DNA from: JAGVPT01 sp963827085
Lineage (GTDB): Bacteria > Bacteroidota > Ignavibacteria > UBA10030 > UBA8401
Length of the DNA stretch: 64,000 nucleotides
Assembly: GCA_963827085.1 (NCBI GenBank)
Contig: CAWGZY010000002.1
Coordinates: 1 to 64,000, forward strand
Reading direction: 5' to 3'
Shown: positions 61,426-64,000 of the stretch, one piece after another
How positions within the stretch are numbered: the stretch's first letter is position 1
Layout: each line of letters opens with the position of its first letter
Made by a program: the position numbers and the translations under genes
The notes under the pieces: generated by a model
Told to the model about the DNA's origin: nothing
What the model saw: only the letters and a program-made list of their open reading frames with translations
The model's database searches: none

Positions 61426-61980
61426 ATGGATTTTGCTTTCGGCATGGTCGAAACAAGGGGTCTGGTCGCGGCAATCGAAGCTGCGGACGCAATGCTAAAG
61501 ACAGCAAACGTCCGGCTGATCGGGAAGGAACGGACGGACCCCGCCATGATAACAATAAAGATTATCGGAGACACTTCGGCCGTCCTATCTGCTGTTGAGG
61601 CGGGAGCCGAAGCAGCAAAACGCGTCGGTCAACTGGTTTCACACCACGTTATTCCGCGCCCGGCAGAAGGCGTTGAGGATTTGATCTTCGCGAAATCCAT
61701 TCTCACGGAACAGGAAATCGCACTCTTGCTGCATGGCGATGTGTTGGATGCAAACGCTGATGAAGTTACGGAAGATAGCAGCGAAGAAGACGTAGCCTTT
61801 GTGCCGCCGCAATCCAATGAGCGGGATTCATACCGTGCCGAACTTACAGCAATGACGGTTCACGAACTCCGGTCATATACCCGAAGCTTCAAAGGATTGG
61901 GGATTTACGGAAGAGCCATCTCAATGGCAAACAAGGAACAGCTTCTCGAAGAGCTCATGAAAGCGAAATTTCGTGATTAA
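61426..61980 (+). CDS. Microcompartment shell protein with C-terminal extension
   Basis: 184 residues. Residues about 4-90 form a complete BMC domain (FGMVETRGLVAAIEAADAML; VGQLVSHHVIPRPAEGVE). A linker rich in acidic residues (about 110-130) leads to a C-terminal module (about 138-182: LTAMTVHELRSYTRSFKGL; ANKEQLLEEL) that resembles SAP or Rho-N-type helical folds. The extension could bind nucleic acid, cargo or another shell protein. It follows the first shell gene by 43 nt. No vertex protein, aldehyde dehydrogenase or signature enzyme is in the window. Confidence 0.88.
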   Translation: MDFAFGMVETRGLVAAIEAADAMLKTANVRLIGKERTDPAMITIKIIGDTSAVLSAVEAGAEAAKRVGQLVSHHVIPRPAEGVEDLIFAKSILTEQEIALLLHGDVLDANADEVTEDSSEEDVAFVPPQSNERDSYRAELTAMTVHELRSYTRSFKGLGIYGRAISMANKEQLLEELMKAKFRD

Positions 61981-62070
61981 TAACGTCTAATAGGAATTTA
62001 ATCCCGCTCCATCTTCGCGCCATGCTGAAACGAAGATGGATTTTTTATTTCTGCATTCATAATCGCTGGC

Positions 62071-62988
62071 ATGAAGAACAAGAACCTTCACATCGCTATT
62101 TTTTCGACGCTTTTTGCTGCGGCGTTATGGCTCTCCATTAATATGGGGTACGAATATCAAACCGTCGTCTCTGTCCCCCTCGTCTTAGAGAATATCAAGC
62201 CCAACAGGGCGTTGGCAAAACCCGTCCCCCCCATCGTCAACGTGAAGGTCCACGCTTCCGGCTGGCAGCTCGTTGGATTGTATTTCGCCCCCAATGTCCG
62301 CTATGTACTCGATATTTCAGACATCTCCAATCGATTCAATTTTGTGACGAGCAAAGATATTGGGGAACGGTTGAAGCTGCCGCAGGGAATCCAAACGGTT
62401 GACATCAAGCCCGATACCATTATGGTGGTGCTGGACGATAAAGTAAAGAAAACTGTCCCCGTAGAGCCGGTTGTCGCGATGACGTTTCGTGAGGGATACG
62501 GCGTTGTCGGAGACATCGAGTCCATCCCCGACAGCATCACTCTTACGGGCGCCAAAGACCTGCTTGACAAAATCGACCGATGGCAGACCGACCCGCTCGT
62601 ATTCTCGGGCTTAAAAAGCGACGTCAACGCTCGAGTCGGAGTTTCCGACACCATGTCCTTCAGCATCACCCCGTCCCCCGCAGCAGTCACTGTTCAAATC
62701 GACGTCCAGCCAATTGCGGAAAAAAGTTTTAAAGGAATTCCTGTTGAAGTAAATCAGGTGCCCGGAAACCGTCTCGTCGTACTTATCCCGCCGAAGATTG
62801 ATATCATCGTCCGCGGAGGAATAGAACAAGTGGCAGCGGTCGAACAAAAGGATTTTTCGTCGTACATCGATTATAAATCCATCTTGCTCGACACCACCGG
62901 CTCCATACAGCCCGTAGTAACCACTCCTAAAGACATAAAGATCGTGCGGCAAGATCCGGAACGGCTGCAGTACGTCGTGAGGAAATAA
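62071..62988 (+). CDS. YbbR-domain protein (CdaR-like)
   Basis: 305 residues with one N-terminal membrane anchor (about 8-24) and a periplasmic or extracytoplasmic stretch of YbbR-type repeats (VPLVLENIKPNRALAKPVP; VKVHASGWQLVGL; GVVGDIESIPDSITLTG). In Firmicutes the equivalent CdaR regulates the diadenylate cyclase CdaA. No cyclase gene lies next to it here; cdaA could be elsewhere. Followed by a strong terminator. Confidence 0.82.
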   Translation: MKNKNLHIAIFSTLFAAALWLSINMGYEYQTVVSVPLVLENIKPNRALAKPVPPIVNVKVHASGWQLVGLYFAPNVRYVLDISDISNRFNFVTSKDIGERLKLPQGIQTVDIKPDTIMVVLDDKVKKTVPVEPVVAMTFREGYGVVGDIESIPDSITLTGAKDLLDKIDRWQTDPLVFSGLKSDVNARVGVSDTMSFSITPSPAAVTVQIDVQPIAEKSFKGIPVEVNQVPGNRLVVLIPPKIDIIVRGGIEQVAAVEQKDFSSYIDYKSILLDTTGSIQPVVTTPKDIKIVRQDPERLQYVVRK

Positions 62989-63019
62989 AAAAACTCAACC
63001 CGCGGGTTGAGTTTTTTTT
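62987..63019. terminator. Strong bidirectional intrinsic terminator
   Basis: An 18-nt palindrome CTCAACCCGCGGGTTGAG (62994-63011) flanked by A7 on the left and T8 on the right. It separates the convergent YbbR gene and the outer-membrane gene and should stop transcription from both sides. Confidence 0.92.
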
Positions 63020-63040
63020 ATTGATGCAATGACGTTGAAA

Positions 63041-64000
63041 TTAGAATGGTCTATTCAGCCGCAGAAAGACACTGACGGGCGATTTTACGTCGGTGCGCCA
63101 CGCGAACCCGAGCCGCCAGCTTTCATCGTGCCAGCCGAGTGCAAATCCCAGGTCGGACTTAATAGTATTTTCATCGATCGATGAAAACCCATCCGTGATT
63201 GCCCTCGTCGTTGGAACCAGCGACGCCGCGCCGGCGTCAGCAAATGCTATAAAATTCAGGCTGCTGGGCCAAAAAAATTCATCCTCCATCAACCGGCCGC
63301 TGAGCACATATTCAAAATTCCCTAAAAGCATTCTGTTGCCCGCGAACTCCTTGTAACTAAATGCGGGGAGGGTGGTGACTCCTCCGATCTCGAACGATTT
63401 TTGCGGGATGTAATCTCCCTCAAGCGACCCTGCGCGAACTCGAACATTGATCTTGTCGTAATCAGAGAGAGGCTGAAACCGCCGCACGTCGATAACGATC
63501 TCCGTGAAATCGAAATCGCCGCCGAATTGATCGCCGGCACGTTCCACGCTTGCAAAAATATTCCAGCCAACTGTCCTTCGCCCGCGCCCCTCGAGCGTGC
63601 TCAGGCCGGCAGTTCCCAAAATACTGTGCATCGTTCCTTCTGCTACTGCGGGGTTTTCACGAAAGCTATGGCTCGGCCGAAAAATTGACCAGTCTGTCTC
63701 CTTCGACAGCGAAGAGTAATCGTCGACAAGGTACTGGACCCGGAGTTGTGAAGCATAATCGCTTTCCTTTGTATATCGTGCAGCATTCAAAGAAAAGCCC
63801 TGGCGGTTAAAATAATCGCGGTAATCTTCGTGCCAAAGAATCGACGCAAGGTCGTTTTCACCCAACTTCATAATCCACTCATCTTTTGTGTCCGTGAGGC
63901 TGTGTCCCTCTGCACCAACTTCGTACAATGCATTCCCCGCGGCGAATTGCCTGTCCAGTCCCAAATTGAGCCGCCAGCGATGGAGGCTGAATGCGTAGCC
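63041..64000 (-). CDS. Outer-membrane beta-barrel, bacterial surface antigen family (BamA/TamA-like), N-terminus beyond right edge
   Basis: C-terminal 319 residues of a larger outer-membrane protein. The frame is open to the right edge; an internal TTG at 63964 is not the start, because the upstream frame (YAFSLHRWRLNL) continues the same beta-strand pattern. Alternating strands throughout, GGVTTLPAFSYKEFAGNRM (loop-6-like segment of Omp85 barrels), and a C-terminal strand ending in phenylalanine (SVFLRLNRPF), as required for outer-membrane insertion. POTRA domains, if any, lie outside the window, so the subfamily (BamA, TamA or patatin-linked) cannot be told. Confidence 0.82.
   Translation of the reverse strand, partial: GYAFSLHRWRLNLGLDRQFAAGNALYEVGAEGHSLTDTKDEWIMKLGENDLASILWHEDYRDYFNRQGFSLNAARYTKESDYASQLRVQYLVDDYSSLSKETDWSIFRPSHSFRENPAVAEGTMHSILGTAGLSTLEGRGRRTVGWNIFASVERAGDQFGGDFDFTEIVIDVRRFQPLSDYDKINVRVRAGSLEGDYIPQKSFEIGGVTTLPAFSYKEFAGNRMLLGNFEYVLSGRLMEDEFFWPSSLNFIAFADAGAASLVPTTRAITDGFSSIDENTIKSDLGFALGWHDESWRLGFAWRTDVKSPVSVFLRLNRPF

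Overview
The window looks like a chromosomal segment of a Bacteroidota/Chlorobi-group bacterium, most likely an Ignavibacteria-like lineage. Three intact or frameshifted secreted proteins and one decayed remnant end in the C-terminal type IX secretion sorting domain (NPFNPST ... GxYFYRL ... TKKLxLLK) typical of that group. Several genes have clear AGGAGG-type ribosome binding sites. Base composition looks mid-GC by eye. No rRNA, intact tRNA or CRISPR array was seen.

Region 1 (1-10.4 kb) is accessory in character. It holds a tyrosine recombinase running off the left edge, a broken tRNA-Met-like half, a decayed sorting-domain remnant, a 132-bp MITE-like insertion with a perfect 8-bp target duplication, two paralogous Asp-box (BNR) T9SS proteins, a CPBP membrane protease and a MuiA-like protein. 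A second copy of the broken tRNA half plus a hairpin lies at 10.3 kb, in the same orientation.

Region 2 (10.4-25.6 kb, almost all minus strand) is housekeeping: gltD, a secreted unknown, a run of pyrE, mscS, NUDIX, HAD and pyrimidine-nucleoside phosphorylase, a TPR protein, pterin carbinolamine dehydratase, a PflX-like radical SAM enzyme, GxxExxY, a transsulfuration enzyme, a class V aminotransferase, an HXXEE membrane protein and a YncE-phosphoesterase lipoprotein. An IS110-family element (about 25.7-26.97 kb) appears to split a copy of a dispersed intergenic repeat whose other copy lies at 12.04-12.13 kb.

Region 3 (27-30 kb) is a compact ECF sigma / zinc-binding transmembrane anti-sigma / TlpA thioredoxin lipoprotein operon. 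The anti-sigma factor has extra periplasmic cysteines, suggesting a redox-sensing envelope circuit. A metallophosphoesterase follows on the other strand.

Region 4 (30.4-60.7 kb) is a large surface-polysaccharide locus. It has two asparagine synthases, several glycosyltransferases and methyltransferases, a Wzx-type flippase, a GT39-like membrane enzyme, NDP-sugar epimerase/dehydratase genes and a heparinase-type lyase. A WbpI-like epimerase, a WbpB-WbpD fusion and a WbpE-like aminotransferase match most of the route to UDP-2,3-diacetamido-2,3-dideoxy-mannuronate. Two minus-strand genes interrupt the locus: a frameshifted LamG/PQQ-propeller T9SS protein and a PDZ-membrane-GAF-SpoIIE phosphatase.

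Region 5 (61-64 kb) carries two bacterial-microcompartment shell genes with no enzyme genes visible, the first frameshifted and the second with a C-terminal extension, then a YbbR/CdaR-like protein, a strong bidirectional terminator and the C-terminal part of an outer-membrane beta-barrel that runs off the right edge.
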